From the NCBI RefSeq assembly GCF_902729445.1, contig NZ_CACVCE010000004.1, forward strand, positions 68,231 to 132,230: a DNA stretch of 64,000 nucleotides, written 5' to 3'. This stretch comes from Magnetospirillum sp902729445 (GTDB lineage: Bacteria > Pseudomonadota > Alphaproteobacteria > Rhodospirillales > Magnetospirillaceae). The notes below the pieces were generated by a model, which saw only the letters and a list, made by a program, of their open reading frames with translations, was not told the origin of the DNA and searched no databases. The position numbers and the translations under genes are program-made. Positions 42,088 to 51,879 of the stretch are shown here, one piece after another; within the stretch, counting starts at the first letter, position 1, and each line of letters starts with the position of its first letter.

Positions 42088-42905
42088 GCACCGACGACAA
42101 GACCATGCCCCTGCTCGAACATCTGGTCGAGCTGCGCCGCCGGCTGTTGTGGTCGGCGCTGGCCTTCATCGTCACCTTCGCGGTCTGCTTCTATTTCTCG
42201 GCCCATATCTACGCCTTCCTGATGGACCCTTACGCCTCGGTGGCGCTGGCCAAGGGCGGCATGCGCCGGCTGATCTATACCGCGCCGACCGAGGCCTTCT
42301 TCACCTATGTCAAGGTCTCGGCCTTCACGGCGGCGGTGATCTGCTTCCCGGTATGGGCCGGCCAATTGTGGGCCTTCGTGGCGCCCGGCCTTTACAAGAA
42401 CGAGCGCCAGGCCTTCCTGCCGTTCCTGTTCGCGACGCCGGTGCTGTTCGCCATGGGCGCGGCCCTGGTGTACTTCCTGGTTCTGCCCATGCTGTACACC
42501 TATCTGCTGGGCTTCGAGAATCTGGTGCCGCAGGCCGATGAACTGCCGATCCAGCTGGAAGCCAAGGTCAGCGAATCGCTGTCCTTGATCATGACCCTGA
42601 TCTTCGCCTTCGGCCTGGCCTTCCAGATGCCGGTGCTGCTGACCCTGCTGGCCCGCGTCGGCCTGGTCACCGCCGCCGGCCTGGCGGAAAAGCGCCGTTT
42701 CGCCATCGTGGGCGTGTTCGTCTTCGCCGCCGTGGTGACGCCGCCCGACGTGGTCAGCCAATTGTCTTTGGCCATTCCGATGGTCATCTTGTACGAGGCC
42801 TCGATCATTTCGGCCCGCATGGCGGAAAAGAAGCGCGCCAAGGAAGACGAGGACGGCGAGGACGAGGAAGACGAGCCGCCGCCCGAAACCGATTTCAACG
42901 GCTAG
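42084..42905 (+). CDS. tatC: Sec-independent protein translocase subunit TatC
   Basis: The 273-aa protein has six membrane helices and TatC signatures MPLLEHLVELRRRLLWS at the cytoplasmic N-terminus, YTAPTEAFFTYVKVSAF and FGLAFQMPVLLTLLARVGLV. The C-terminus is a long acidic tail (EDEDGEDEEDEPPPETD). TatC recognises the twin-arginine motif. GTG start coupled to tatB. A GC-rich repeat copy follows 5 bp after the stop. Confidence 0.96.
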   Translation: MSTDDKTMPLLEHLVELRRRLLWSALAFIVTFAVCFYFSAHIYAFLMDPYASVALAKGGMRRLIYTAPTEAFFTYVKVSAFTAAVICFPVWAGQLWAFVAPGLYKNERQAFLPFLFATPVLFAMGAALVYFLVLPMLYTYLLGFENLVPQADELPIQLEAKVSESLSLIMTLIFAFGLAFQMPVLLTLLARVGLVTAAGLAEKRRFAIVGVFVFAAVVTPPDVVSQLSLAIPMVILYEASIISARMAEKKRAKEDEDGEDEEDEPPPETDFNG

Positions 42906-42909
42906 AGCG

Positions 42910-42932
42910 GCGCTTGAGCGGCCCGGCACGGG
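42910..42932 (+). repeat. GC-rich element after tatC, near-copy of 21832-21855
   Basis: The element starts GCGCTTGAGCGGCCCGG and ends CACGGG. It differs from the copy after proS by one substitution and one missing base. It lies between tatC and serS. Confidence 0.4.
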
Positions 42933-42997
42933 TCAGACATAAGACTCTCGACCGGCCGGGGGCAAGCCCCGGTATTTGCTGATGTGGATGGAATCCG

Positions 42998-44260
42998 ATG
43001 CACGATCTGAAGGCGATTCGCGATAATGGGGCGGCGTTCGATGCCGGCCTGGCCCGCCGGGGCCTGGAAGGCCGCAGCGCCCAAATTCTTCATCTCGATT
43101 CCGAGCGTCGCCAGGCCCAGACCCGCCTGCAGGAGATGCAGGCCCGGCGCAACGAGGCATCGAAGCAGATCGGTCTGTTGAAGAAGCAGGGCGAGGACGC
43201 CTCGGGCGTGATGGCCGACATCGCCCGGTTGAAGGACGACATCACCCTTCTGGAGGCCCAGGACAAGTCTTTGGGCGAGGAAGTCGATACCCTGCTGGCC
43301 TCGTTGCCCAACCTGCCGGGCGCCGACGTGCCCGATGGTCCCGACGAGGACCACAATGTCGAAATCCGCCGCTGGGGCACGCCTGCCGCCTTCGATTTCA
43401 AGCCGCTGGAACATGATGCCATCGGCGAGACGCTGGGGCTGATGGATTTCGACGGCGCCGCCAAGCTGTCGGGTGCGCGCTTCGTGGTGCTGAAAGGGGC
43501 GCTGGCCCGGCTGGAACGCGCCCTGGCCTCGTTCATGCTGGACGTCCAGACCGGCGAGCACGGCTATACCGAAATGAGCCCGCCGACCCTGGTCAAGGAT
43601 TCCGCCCTGTTCGGCACCGGCCAGTTGCCCAAGTTCGGCGACGATCTGTTCAAGACCTCGACCGGCCACTGGCTGATCCCCACCGCCGAGGTGCCGCTGA
43701 CCAATCTGGTCGCCGACCAGATCCTGGACGAAGCCCAATTGCCGATCCGCATGACCGCGCTGACGCCGTGCTATCGCTCGGAAGCCGGCGCCGCCGGCAA
43801 GGACACCCGCGGCATGATCCGCCAGCATCAGTTCTGGAAGGTCGAGATGGTGTCGATCGCCCATCCCGACCAGTCGGATGCCGAACACCAGCGCATGACC
43901 CAATGCGCCGAAACCATCCTGCAGCGCCTGGGCCTGCCCTATCGCACCATCGTCTTGTGCACCGGCGACATGGGCTTTTCCGCCCAGAAGACCTTTGACA
44001 TCGAAGTGTGGTTGCCGGGGCAGGGCCGCTACCGCGAGATTTCGTCCTGCTCGAATTGCGGCGACTTTCAGGCCCGGCGCATGAAGGCCCGCTTCCGTTC
44101 GGACAAGGGCAACCGTTTCGTCCACACCCTGAACGGCTCGGGCCTGGCGGTCGGCCGGACCCTGGTGGCGGTGCTGGAAAACTACCAGCAGGCCGACGGC
44201 CGCGTGCGGGTGCCCGATGTGTTGCGGCCCTATATGGGCGGTCTCGAGATCATCGGGTGA
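42998..44260 (+). CDS. serS: Seryl-tRNA synthetase
   Basis: The 420-aa class II synthetase has an N-terminal coiled-coil arm (about residues 27-105, heptad-rich with LQEMQARRNEASKQI) that binds tRNA-Ser. Catalytic motifs are LIPTAEVPLTN, TPCYRSEAGAAGKDTRGMIRQHQFWKVEM, ISSCSNCGDFQARRM and NGSGLAVGRTLVAVLENYQ. It follows tatC, as in many alphaproteobacteria, and is 4 bp before surE. Confidence 0.97.
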   Translation: MHDLKAIRDNGAAFDAGLARRGLEGRSAQILHLDSERRQAQTRLQEMQARRNEASKQIGLLKKQGEDASGVMADIARLKDDITLLEAQDKSLGEEVDTLLASLPNLPGADVPDGPDEDHNVEIRRWGTPAAFDFKPLEHDAIGETLGLMDFDGAAKLSGARFVVLKGALARLERALASFMLDVQTGEHGYTEMSPPTLVKDSALFGTGQLPKFGDDLFKTSTGHWLIPTAEVPLTNLVADQILDEAQLPIRMTALTPCYRSEAGAAGKDTRGMIRQHQFWKVEMVSIAHPDQSDAEHQRMTQCAETILQRLGLPYRTIVLCTGDMGFSAQKTFDIEVWLPGQGRYREISSCSNCGDFQARRMKARFRSDKGNRFVHTLNGSGLAVGRTLVAVLENYQQADGRVRVPDVLRPYMGGLEIIG

Positions 44261-44264
44261 CGCC

Positions 44265-45044
44265 ATGGGCCCGATCGCCGACCTCGCCAACGCCCGCATC
44301 CTGATTTCCAACGATGACGGCATCCAGGCGCCGGGCATCAAGGTGCTGGAAAAGATCGCCCGGGCCATTTCCAAGGATGTGTGGGTGGTCGCCCCCGAGA
44401 CCGAGCAATCGGCCGCCGGCCACTCGCTGACCATCCGCCGCCCGCTGCGGGTGCGCCGGGTGTCGCGGCGGCGCTTCGCCGTCGATGGCACGCCGACCGA
44501 CGCCGTTCTGCTGGGCATCAACCATGTGTTGAAGGGCAAGAAGCCCGATTTGATGCTGTCGGGCGTCAATCGCGGCGCCAATCTGGGCGACGACGTCACC
44601 TATTCCGGTACGGTGGCGGCGGCGATGGAGGCGACCATCCTGGGGGTGCCGTCCATCGCCTTCTCGCAATTCTTCCATCCCGGCCATCCGCCGCGCTGGT
44701 CGACCGCCGAACATTGGGGACCGGAAATCATCCGCCGGGTCGCGGCCATCGGCTGGGAGTCCAACGTGCTGATCAATGTCAACTTCCCCGACGTGCCGCA
44801 TGCCCATGTCGGCGGCATCGAGGTGACCTGCCAGGGCAAGCGCAAGATCGGCGACGAGTTGGTGGAACGCGCCGACCCGCGTGGGGAATCCTATATCTGG
44901 ATCGGCGCCCAGCGGGCCGAGGAGACCTCGGTGCCGGGCACCGACATCGAGGCGGTGCTGCGCGGCGCCGTGTCGGTCACCCCCTTATGCGTCGATCTGA
45001 CCCACCGCCAGACCATGCGCGCGCTGGCGCAGGGCCTGGCCTGA
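44265..45044 (+). CDS. surE: 5'/3'-nucleotidase SurE
   Basis: The 259-aa protein has the metal-binding ILISNDDGIQAPGI motif, VVAPETEQSAAGHSLT, DGTPTDAV, DLMLSGVNRGANLGDDVTYSGTVAAAMEA and LINVNFP. SurE removes phosphate from nucleoside monophosphates and helps stationary-phase survival. The ATG at 44265 lies 4 bp past serS. pcm follows, the typical surE-pcm stress pair. Confidence 0.96.
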   Translation: MGPIADLANARILISNDDGIQAPGIKVLEKIARAISKDVWVVAPETEQSAAGHSLTIRRPLRVRRVSRRRFAVDGTPTDAVLLGINHVLKGKKPDLMLSGVNRGANLGDDVTYSGTVAAAMEATILGVPSIAFSQFFHPGHPPRWSTAEHWGPEIIRRVAAIGWESNVLINVNFPDVPHAHVGGIEVTCQGKRKIGDELVERADPRGESYIWIGAQRAEETSVPGTDIEAVLRGAVSVTPLCVDLTHRQTMRALAQGLA

Positions 45045-45057
45045 GGGAATGCGCCCG

Positions 45058-45693
45058 ATGGCCGTGGCCGAACCCCGGGTCATCCGTCTGCTGATGGAAC
45101 TGCGCGGGCAGGGCATCAGCGACACCCGCACCCTGGCCGCCATCGAGAAGGTGCCGCGCGACCGGTTCGTCGCCGAGCCTTTCCTGGATCAGGCCTACGA
45201 GAACCACGCCCTGCCCATCGCCTGCAGCCAGACCATCAGCCAGCCTTTGGTGGTGGCGCTGATGACCCAGGCGTTGGAGGTTAACGATCGCATGAAGGTC
45301 CTGGAAGTCGGCACCGGCTCGGGCTATCAGGCGGCGGTGCTGGCCCAATTGTGCCGCCGGGTCTATACCATCGAGCGCCACAAGCCGCTGCTGATCGAGG
45401 CCGAGGCCCGTTTCCGGGCACTTCGCATCCACAACATCACCGCCAAGGTGGGTGACGGCGCCCGCGGCTGGCCGGAACAGGCCCCCTTCGAGCGCATCAT
45501 CGTCACCGCCGCCGCCCACGACATCCCGCCGCTGCTGGTCGAGCAGCTGGCCATCGGCGGCATCATGGTCCTGCCGCTGGGCGACACCGATCAGGATCTG
45601 GTCAAGGTCACCCGGACCGCCGACGGTATCGACATCCAGCATCTGGGCGCCGTCCGCTTCGTGCCGCTGGTCGAAGGCGTGCCGGGGGGCTGA
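45058..45693 (+). CDS. pcm: Protein-L-isoaspartate O-methyltransferase
   Basis: The 211-aa methyltransferase has motif I VLEVGTGSGYQAAVLAQL, the PCM-specific start region VPRDRFVAEPFLDQAYENHALPI with CSQTISQPLVVALMTQAL, and RIIVTAAAHDIPPLLVEQLA. It uses S-adenosylmethionine to begin repair of isoaspartyl residues in aged proteins. ATG at 45058 has GAGGGA 9 bp upstream; ATG at 45049 is the alternative. The 3' end faces the channel gene 3 bp away. Confidence 0.95.
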   Translation: MAVAEPRVIRLLMELRGQGISDTRTLAAIEKVPRDRFVAEPFLDQAYENHALPIACSQTISQPLVVALMTQALEVNDRMKVLEVGTGSGYQAAVLAQLCRRVYTIERHKPLLIEAEARFRALRIHNITAKVGDGARGWPEQAPFERIIVTAAAHDIPPLLVEQLAIGGIMVLPLGDTDQDLVKVTRTADGIDIQHLGAVRFVPLVEGVPGG

Positions 45694-45696
45694 CCC

Positions 45697-46659
45697 TCAC
45701 TCCGGCACGAACAAGGCCCCCTTGGCGATGGCCGCCAGCGTTCGCACGGTGACGATGCCGACCACCAGGCTGGCCAGCGCCAGCGTTGCCACTCCCACCG
45801 TCGGCCACATCCCATCGGGGGCGTGTCGGCCGTGCTGGATCGCCGCCATGGCCACAGCGTCCAGCGGGAAGGTGAAGGCCCACCACGACAAGGCGAAGGG
45901 CAGGCTGACGAAGCGCCTGGTCTTGGCCAGCAGCACCAGGGTTACGAACAGGGCGCCGTTGACCAACACCTGGGCGAAGGGATCGACCGATCCCACCAGT
46001 CCGACATAGGCCAGATATCCGACCGCCAGCGGCGGCAACAGGATGAACAAGGTCGGCAGCAGGCGAGGCGGCAGGGCATCGTGGAAGATGACCCGGTAAA
46101 GGACGATGGTCATCAGCGGCAGCCAGAACACCATGCCGATGGACAGGAAGAACCAGGAAATCTCGATCTGGCCCAACGGAACCCCCAGGGTCGGCACGAT
46201 GATGTTGCCGACGATGGGGATGAACCAGGCGGGATTGACGTGGGTGATGTCCTGCTTGTGGACCATCCAGCGCACGATCAGTCGGATGGTCAGGGCCAAT
46301 TGCAGCAAGGCGCCCGCCGCCCACAGCCAGAAGGACGCGGCCGGCCCATGGGGATGAAGGGCTGCCGCCATCAACATCATGCTGATGGGAATGGTCGAGA
46401 AGAAGGCCGAGCGGATCGGGTGGTTGAATTCGCCCACCACCGCGTGGAAATGGCGCAACGCCTTCAGTCCATAGGTCGCAGCCGAGGCCAGGAAGGCCAG
46501 GGCGGCCAGGATCAGGACCCCATCCGACACCATGGCGGGGAAACCCAGCAAGGCGTTGGCCTTGCGCCAGGCCAGCCCCAGACCGGCCAGCCCCATCACC
46601 GAGGCGAAGATGGTGACGGGAACGTGGGGCAGGACGGGGGCGGCTTGCGGGGCATTCAT
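45697..46659 (-). CDS. SLAC1/TehA-family (TDT) transporter
   Basis: The 320-aa protein has about ten membrane helices and TDT/SLAC1 motifs: FASVMGLAGLGLAWRKA, HPIRSAFFSTIPISMML, the NPAWFIPIVGNIIVP stretch that includes pore residues, and FALSWWAFTFPLDAVAMA. Members carry anions, C4-dicarboxylates or tellurite-related substrates; the substrate here is unknown. It follows argE on the minus strand with 4 bp between, so the two may share a transcript. Confidence 0.9.
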   Translation of the reverse strand: MNAPQAAPVLPHVPVTIFASVMGLAGLGLAWRKANALLGFPAMVSDGVLILAALAFLASAATYGLKALRHFHAVVGEFNHPIRSAFFSTIPISMMLMAAALHPHGPAASFWLWAAGALLQLALTIRLIVRWMVHKQDITHVNPAWFIPIVGNIIVPTLGVPLGQIEISWFFLSIGMVFWLPLMTIVLYRVIFHDALPPRLLPTLFILLPPLAVGYLAYVGLVGSVDPFAQVLVNGALFVTLVLLAKTRRFVSLPFALSWWAFTFPLDAVAMAAIQHGRHAPDGMWPTVGVATLALASLVVGIVTVRTLAAIAKGALFVPE

Positions 46660-46663
46660 GGGG

Positions 46664-47842
46664 TCAGGTCCTCGTCATGTGGTCGAGCAGGCGGCGGATG
46701 AAGGCCTCGCCCTGGGCGACTTGCGACAATTCGATGAATTCGTTCGGCTTGTGGGCCTGGGCGATGCTGCCGGGGCCGCAGACCACCGCCGGAATACCGG
46801 CGGCGTGGAACAGGCCGGCCTCGGTGGTGAAACTGACCCGGCCGGCCGGGCCGTTGGCGCCGGACAGGTGCCGGGCCAGCAGCGCCGCTTCGTCGTCTTC
46901 GCCGGTATCAAGGCCCGCGGTGGTGTTGTATTCGTCGAACATGATGCCGGTGGCGCCGTCGATCATCAGCATTTCCGGCACCAGATCCTGGGCGTGGCCG
47001 CGAATTTCCGCCATCAGCGCCTCGGAATCGTGGTTGGGCAGGTTCCGGATCTCGAATTCGAAACTGCACGAGGCCGGCACGATGTTCAGCGCGGTGCCGC
47101 CGTGGATGGTGCCGGTATGCACGGTCGAGTAAGGCGGGTCGTAGCCATGGTCGAACGGGCCGTGCTCGCGGATGCGCTTTTGCAAGGATCGCATGAAGGC
47201 CACCATGTCGGCGGCGATTTCGACGGCGTTGACCCCGCGGTCGTTCAGCGCCGAATGGCATTCCTTGCCATGGACGTGACAGAGAACGTTTTTTTTACCC
47301 TTGTGACCGATGATCACCTGCATCTCGGTCGGTTCGCCGACGATGCACAATTTCGGGCGGACGGAAAGGGAGCCCAGGTCGGAAATCAAACGGCGCACGC
47401 CGATACAGCCCACTTCCTCGTCGTAGGAAAAGGCGAAGTGTATCGGAAGCGCCAGCGGGCGGGCGGCGAATTCAGGGGCCAAGGCCAGGCAGATGGCGAT
47501 GAAGCTTTTCATGTCGGCGGTGCCGCGACCGAACAGACGGTCGTCACGGCGCACGACGTCGAAGGGATCGCCCTCCCAGTCCTGGCCATCAACCGGCACG
47601 ACGTCGGTATGGCCCGACAGCACGATGCCCGGTAAGCCAGAAGGGCCGATGGTGGCGAAAAGGTTAGCTTTTCGCCTGCTGTCGTCCCAAGTCAGGCGGG
47701 TTTCGGCGCCCAACCCCTGAAGGAAGTCTGCTGCAAAGTGGATTAATTGTATGTTTTCCTTGTGGCTGGTAGTGTCAAAACTGACCAAGCGTTCGATCAT
47801 TTCGATACAGGATGGGGTGATATTCTTGCTGGTCGGGCTCAA
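46664..47842 (-). CDS. argE: Acetylornithine deacetylase ArgE
   Basis: The 392-aa M20-family enzyme has SGHTDVVPVDGQDW, FGRGTADMKSFIA, AFSYDEEVGCIGVRRL and the dimerisation region, with metal ligands in place. The start ERLVSFDTTSHKEN and the C-terminal AQAHKPNEFIELSQ match the alphaproteobacterial ArgE branch that releases ornithine in arginine synthesis; other deacylases of the family are possible. TTG at 47842 is the likely start; ATG at 47800 would remove the typical leader residues. Confidence 0.92.
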   Translation of the reverse strand: MSPTSKNITPSCIEMIERLVSFDTTSHKENIQLIHFAADFLQGLGAETRLTWDDSRRKANLFATIGPSGLPGIVLSGHTDVVPVDGQDWEGDPFDVVRRDDRLFGRGTADMKSFIAICLALAPEFAARPLALPIHFAFSYDEEVGCIGVRRLISDLGSLSVRPKLCIVGEPTEMQVIIGHKGKKNVLCHVHGKECHSALNDRGVNAVEIAADMVAFMRSLQKRIREHGPFDHGYDPPYSTVHTGTIHGGTALNIVPASCSFEFEIRNLPNHDSEALMAEIRGHAQDLVPEMLMIDGATGIMFDEYNTTAGLDTGEDDEAALLARHLSGANGPAGRVSFTTEAGLFHAAGIPAVVCGPGSIAQAHKPNEFIELSQVAQGEAFIRRLLDHMTRT

Positions 47843-47973
47843 TGTCGGCCACTCATCGAACAGGGACGGGATGGGGGTCTCGTCAGTATAAGGGGTGTGG
47901 GTCGCGCACGACCAGGGGTGAGATCGGATCTTCTCGGGGAGAGATCGAGATTTCCGTATAGCGGGCGAGGGGT

Positions 47974-49716
47974 ATGAGTGATTCCAGTGTCGCCGCCATG
48001 GCGGCGAACGACAAAAACGAAAAGCCGTTCAGCTTGAGCGAGCTGTCGACGCTGCGGTCGAGCTTCTTCGATCTCGGCGTGGCGTCTCTGTTCCTGAACG
48101 TCTTGGGCCTGGCGATGCCGATGTCGTTGTTGCAGGTCTACGACCGCATCCTGCCCAACAAGTCCACCGGCACCATGGTCTTGCTGCTGACGGCGGTGCT
48201 GGCGGCGCTGGCCCTGGAATCGATCCTGAATTTCGGCCGTTCCTACATCACCGGCTGGGTCGGCGCCAAGTTCGAGCACAAGGCCGGCTGCGCCGCGCTC
48301 GACCGCCTGCTGATGACCGGTATCGACAGTTTCGAAAAAGAAGGCTCGGGCGTCCATCTTGAACGCATGGGCTCGTTGGGTACGGTGCGCGAGTTCTATG
48401 CCGGTCAGGCCCTGCTGACCATTCTGGATCTGCCGTTCGCCATCCTTTACCTGTCGCTGGTCGGCTTCATGGGCGGAACGCTGGTGATCGTGCCGATCAT
48501 CTTGCTGGTTGCCTTCGGCCTGTCGGCGATGCGCATCGGCACCACTCTGCGCGCCGCCATCCAGAAGCGCATGACCGCCGACGACCGCCGCTTCAATTTC
48601 ATCATCGAGGTGCTGGGCGGTATCCACTCGGTCAAGGCCTTCGCCATGGAGGCGCAGATGGTGCGCCGCTACGAGCGTTTGCAGGAAAGCTGCGCCGAGG
48701 GCTACCACACCGTCGCCTTGCGCTCGGCCGACGCTTTGTCGGTGTCGTCGTTCTTTTCGCAGCTGACCATGATCAGCATCGCCGCCGTCGGCAGCCTGAT
48801 CGTCATCGATGGCGACATGACCACCGGCGGTCTGGCCGCCTGCTCGCTGCTGGCCGGTCGCGCCATGGCGCCTTTGCAGAAGGCGCTGGGGGTGTGGACC
48901 CGGTTCCAGTCCTTCATGCTGGCCCGCGACCGCCTGGCCGGCATTTTCGCGCTCGAGCGCGAGGTCCCGGAAGGGCTGCCGCGCATTCCGGCCATCAAGG
49001 GCCGGCTGGAAATGGAAAATGTCAGTTTCCGCTTCGGTGACAAGCTGCCGATGGTGGTCGATGAAGCGTCGATCCGGATCGAGGAGGGCGAGTGCATCGC
49101 CATCGCCGGCGGCAACGGTTCGGGCAAAACCACCCTTCTGACGGTGATGCAAGGGGCGTTGCGCCCGACCATCGGCCGGGTGTTGGTCGATGGCGAGGAC
49201 GTCCGCAACTACGAACCGCAATCGGTACGTGACCAGATCGCCTATCTGCCGCAATCGGGCGTCTTGTTCCAGGGCACCATCTTGCAGAACATCACCATGT
49301 TCCGCCCCGAATTCGACGACGTCGCGGTGGAAACCGCCGGCCTGTTGGGTCTGGACGAGGTGGTGGCCACCATGGCCATGGGTTTCGACACCCCGGTCGG
49401 CGACGGCGCTTACGACTCGCTGCCGCGCGGCATCAAGCAGCGTATCGCCATCGCCCGGGCCCTGGTCAACAATCCGCGCATCGTTTTGTTCGACGAAGCC
49501 AATACCGCCATCGATTCCGCCGGCGACAACTTCCTGCGCGTGTGGCTGGAGCGGGCCAAGGGCAGGCGGACCCTGGTCCTGGTCACCCCACGCCCGTCGA
49601 TGGTCAAGATGGCCGACCGCGTGTTCGATCTGGAAAACGGTCGCCTTACTCCGCGTGCCCCGCGTGAGCCGCAGGCGCCGCCGGCCTTGCTGGGGCAGGG
49701 GGGCGGCACGCCATGA
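47974..49716 (+). CDS. Type I secretion ABC exporter subunit 1 (degenerate ATPase signature and switch)
   Basis: The 580-aa protein is a half-size exporter: a membrane domain of the PrtD/HlyB type (about residues 30-320) and an ATPase domain. Walker A GGNGSGKT is at 379-386 and Walker B IVLFDE at 503-508. The LSGGQ signature is replaced by LPRGIKQ (483-489), and the switch histidine position reads VTPRPS, with Pro539. It overlaps subunit 2 by 4 bp and precedes a HlyD-type adaptor. GCGAGGGG supports the ATG at 47974. Confidence 0.9.
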   Translation: MSDSSVAAMAANDKNEKPFSLSELSTLRSSFFDLGVASLFLNVLGLAMPMSLLQVYDRILPNKSTGTMVLLLTAVLAALALESILNFGRSYITGWVGAKFEHKAGCAALDRLLMTGIDSFEKEGSGVHLERMGSLGTVREFYAGQALLTILDLPFAILYLSLVGFMGGTLVIVPIILLVAFGLSAMRIGTTLRAAIQKRMTADDRRFNFIIEVLGGIHSVKAFAMEAQMVRRYERLQESCAEGYHTVALRSADALSVSSFFSQLTMISIAAVGSLIVIDGDMTTGGLAACSLLAGRAMAPLQKALGVWTRFQSFMLARDRLAGIFALEREVPEGLPRIPAIKGRLEMENVSFRFGDKLPMVVDEASIRIEEGECIAIAGGNGSGKTTLLTVMQGALRPTIGRVLVDGEDVRNYEPQSVRDQIAYLPQSGVLFQGTILQNITMFRPEFDDVAVETAGLLGLDEVVATMAMGFDTPVGDGAYDSLPRGIKQRIAIARALVNNPRIVLFDEANTAIDSAGDNFLRVWLERAKGRRTLVLVTPRPSMVKMADRVFDLENGRLTPRAPREPQAPPALLGQGGGTP

Positions 49717-51878
49717 ACCGCCTGGCTCCCGTGCAGGCGCAGCCCAAGGCCAGCGCCCAGGCGATCGAGGCCTATGAAGCCCATCTGGCACAAAGCGCGC
49801 TGGGTGGTTTCGTCGCGGCGTCGGACCTGGCCGCCTGTCTGTTGCCGCTGTTGAAGGCGCTGAATTGGAAGGGCAACCCCCGCCACGTCGCCGAATCGCT
49901 GCCGCACTTCGCCAACGACCTGGATTTGACCGGCCTGCGCAACGTCATGGCCAACCTCAATTATTCCAGCCGTCCGGCCCGGCTGCAGATCGCCGACCTC
50001 GACCAGCGCTTGCTGCCCTGCCTGTTCCTGCCCGACAATGGGCCGGCCCTGGTGGTCCGGGCACTCGAGGACGGCGTCGCCGAAGTGTTCGACAGCCAGG
50101 CCGGTACCATCCGCAAGACCGAGGACATCGAGGCCCCCGGCACCGTCTATTTCTTCACCCCGATCGCCGATCCCGGCCCGTCCCGCGTCGGCTGGTTCCA
50201 CACCATCCTCGACCGCTTTCGGCCGCTGTTCTGGCAGGCCTTTTTCGTGACCTTGTTCCTGAACGTCATGGCCTTGGCCACGCCGTTGTTCGTGATGTCG
50301 ATCTACGACAAGGTCATCGCCACCAGCTCGATGCACATGCTGGTGGCCTTTTCGATCGGCGTCACCCTGGCCCTGATGTTCGATACCATTTTGCGGACGG
50401 TGCGCGCCCGGGTTCTGGCCTATATCGGCGCCCGGCTCGACAACATCATGGGCAACAACATCTTCCAGCACATCCTGGCCTTGCCGCCCGGCTTCACCGA
50501 ACGCGCCACCATCGGTGCCCAGGTGGCCCGCATCAAGGATTTCGAATCGGTGCGCGAGTTCTTTACCGGGCCGCTGGCCACGGTATTCATGGAACTGCCC
50601 TTCGCCTTCTTCTACTTCGCCATCATCTTCATGTTGGGTGGGGTATTGGCCCTGGTGCCAGTGATTTCCACCATCTTGTTCATCGTCGGCGGCTATCTGG
50701 TGTTGCCGGTGGTGCGCAAGAATGTCGGCATCGCCGGCCGCGCCGCCTCGCGCCGCCAGGAATTCCTGGTCGAGACCCTGGGCAAGATGCGGGCGGTCAA
50801 GCTGTCGGCCGGCGAGCACAATTGGGTCAAGCGCTATCGCGAGATGAGCGCGCGCGCCGCCTATGGCGGCTTCAAGAACGGCGTGTTCGCTTCCGCCGTG
50901 ATGACCGGCTCGAACGTTTTGATCGTCAGTTCGGGCATGGCGACCATCGCCACCGGCGTCATCGGCGTCATCGACGGCTTCATGACCACCGGCGGCCTGA
51001 TCGCCGCGATGATGCTGGTCTGGCGGGTGCTGTCGCCGTTGCAGACGGTGTTCACCCTGATCCAGCGCGTCGAGGCGGTGCGCGGCTCGATCAACCAGAT
51101 CAACCAGCTGATGAACCTGAAGCCCGAGCGCGATCCCCGCGCCATGGTGGCGCCCTTGAAGAACCTGAAGGGGCGGGTATCGTTCCAGCGCATCAGCCTG
51201 CGCTATACCAACGACGCCGACCCGGCCCTGGTCGGCGTGTCGTTCGACATCGAACCGGGGGAAGTGGTGGCGGTGACCGGCCGCAACGGTTCGGGCAAAT
51301 CGACCATCATCAAGCTGATCCTGGGCCTATACTCGCCACAGGCGGGCTCGATCAAGATCGACAGCGCCGATCTGCGCCAGATCGACCCGATCGAGCTGCG
51401 CCACGCCGTCGGCTATGTTCCCCAGGTGTGCAATCTGTTCCACGGCACCATTTCGCAGAATCTGCGCCTGGCCCATCCGACCGCCACCGACGCCGATATC
51501 CGCTGGGCCTGCGAACTGGCCGACGTGTGGGATGAAATCATGGCCCTGCCGCGCGGCCTGGACACCCGCGTCGGCGACGGCACCATCGACCATCTGCCGA
51601 CCAGCTTCGTCCAGAAGCTGTCCCTGACCCGCTGCTACCTGAAGCGCAGCCCCTTGATGCTGTTCGACGAGCCGGTCAACGGTCTGGATTTCGAAGGCGA
51701 TCGCCAGTTCATGCAGGCGGTCGACTTCTTCCGTGGCCAATCGACGGTGATCATGGTCACCCATCGCCCCAGTCACTTGCGGTTCGCCGACAAGATCCTT
51801 GTTTTCGATGGCGGTTACCTTCGCCTGGCCGGTCCGGCCGACGAGGTGCGTGCCCGCATTCCTCCGGATTTGATCTGA
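49713..51878 (+). CDS. Type I secretion ABC exporter subunit 2 with C39-like domain lacking catalytic Cys
   Basis: The 721-aa protein has an N-terminal domain of about 150 residues that resembles the C39-like domain (CLD) of HlyB-type exporters, without a peptidase cysteine motif. A six-helix membrane domain and an ATPase domain follow. Walker A is GRNGSGKST (523-531), Walker B LMLFDE (648-653), and the switch His684 lies in VTHRPS. The signature is LPTSFVQK instead of LSGGQ. With subunit 1 it probably forms a heterodimer in which neither site has a standard signature. Confidence 0.9.
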   Translation: MNRLAPVQAQPKASAQAIEAYEAHLAQSALGGFVAASDLAACLLPLLKALNWKGNPRHVAESLPHFANDLDLTGLRNVMANLNYSSRPARLQIADLDQRLLPCLFLPDNGPALVVRALEDGVAEVFDSQAGTIRKTEDIEAPGTVYFFTPIADPGPSRVGWFHTILDRFRPLFWQAFFVTLFLNVMALATPLFVMSIYDKVIATSSMHMLVAFSIGVTLALMFDTILRTVRARVLAYIGARLDNIMGNNIFQHILALPPGFTERATIGAQVARIKDFESVREFFTGPLATVFMELPFAFFYFAIIFMLGGVLALVPVISTILFIVGGYLVLPVVRKNVGIAGRAASRRQEFLVETLGKMRAVKLSAGEHNWVKRYREMSARAAYGGFKNGVFASAVMTGSNVLIVSSGMATIATGVIGVIDGFMTTGGLIAAMMLVWRVLSPLQTVFTLIQRVEAVRGSINQINQLMNLKPERDPRAMVAPLKNLKGRVSFQRISLRYTNDADPALVGVSFDIEPGEVVAVTGRNGSGKSTIIKLILGLYSPQAGSIKIDSADLRQIDPIELRHAVGYVPQVCNLFHGTISQNLRLAHPTATDADIRWACELADVWDEIMALPRGLDTRVGDGTIDHLPTSFVQKLSLTRCYLKRSPLMLFDEPVNGLDFEGDRQFMQAVDFFRGQSTVIMVTHRPSHLRFADKILVFDGGYLRLAGPADEVRARIPPDLI

Positions 51879-51879
51879 C

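Noticed and set aside
42953..42974. GC-rich hairpin before serS as a terminator or riboswitch
   Set aside because: It has no U-tract and no conserved leader features; GC-rich DNA folds like this by chance.
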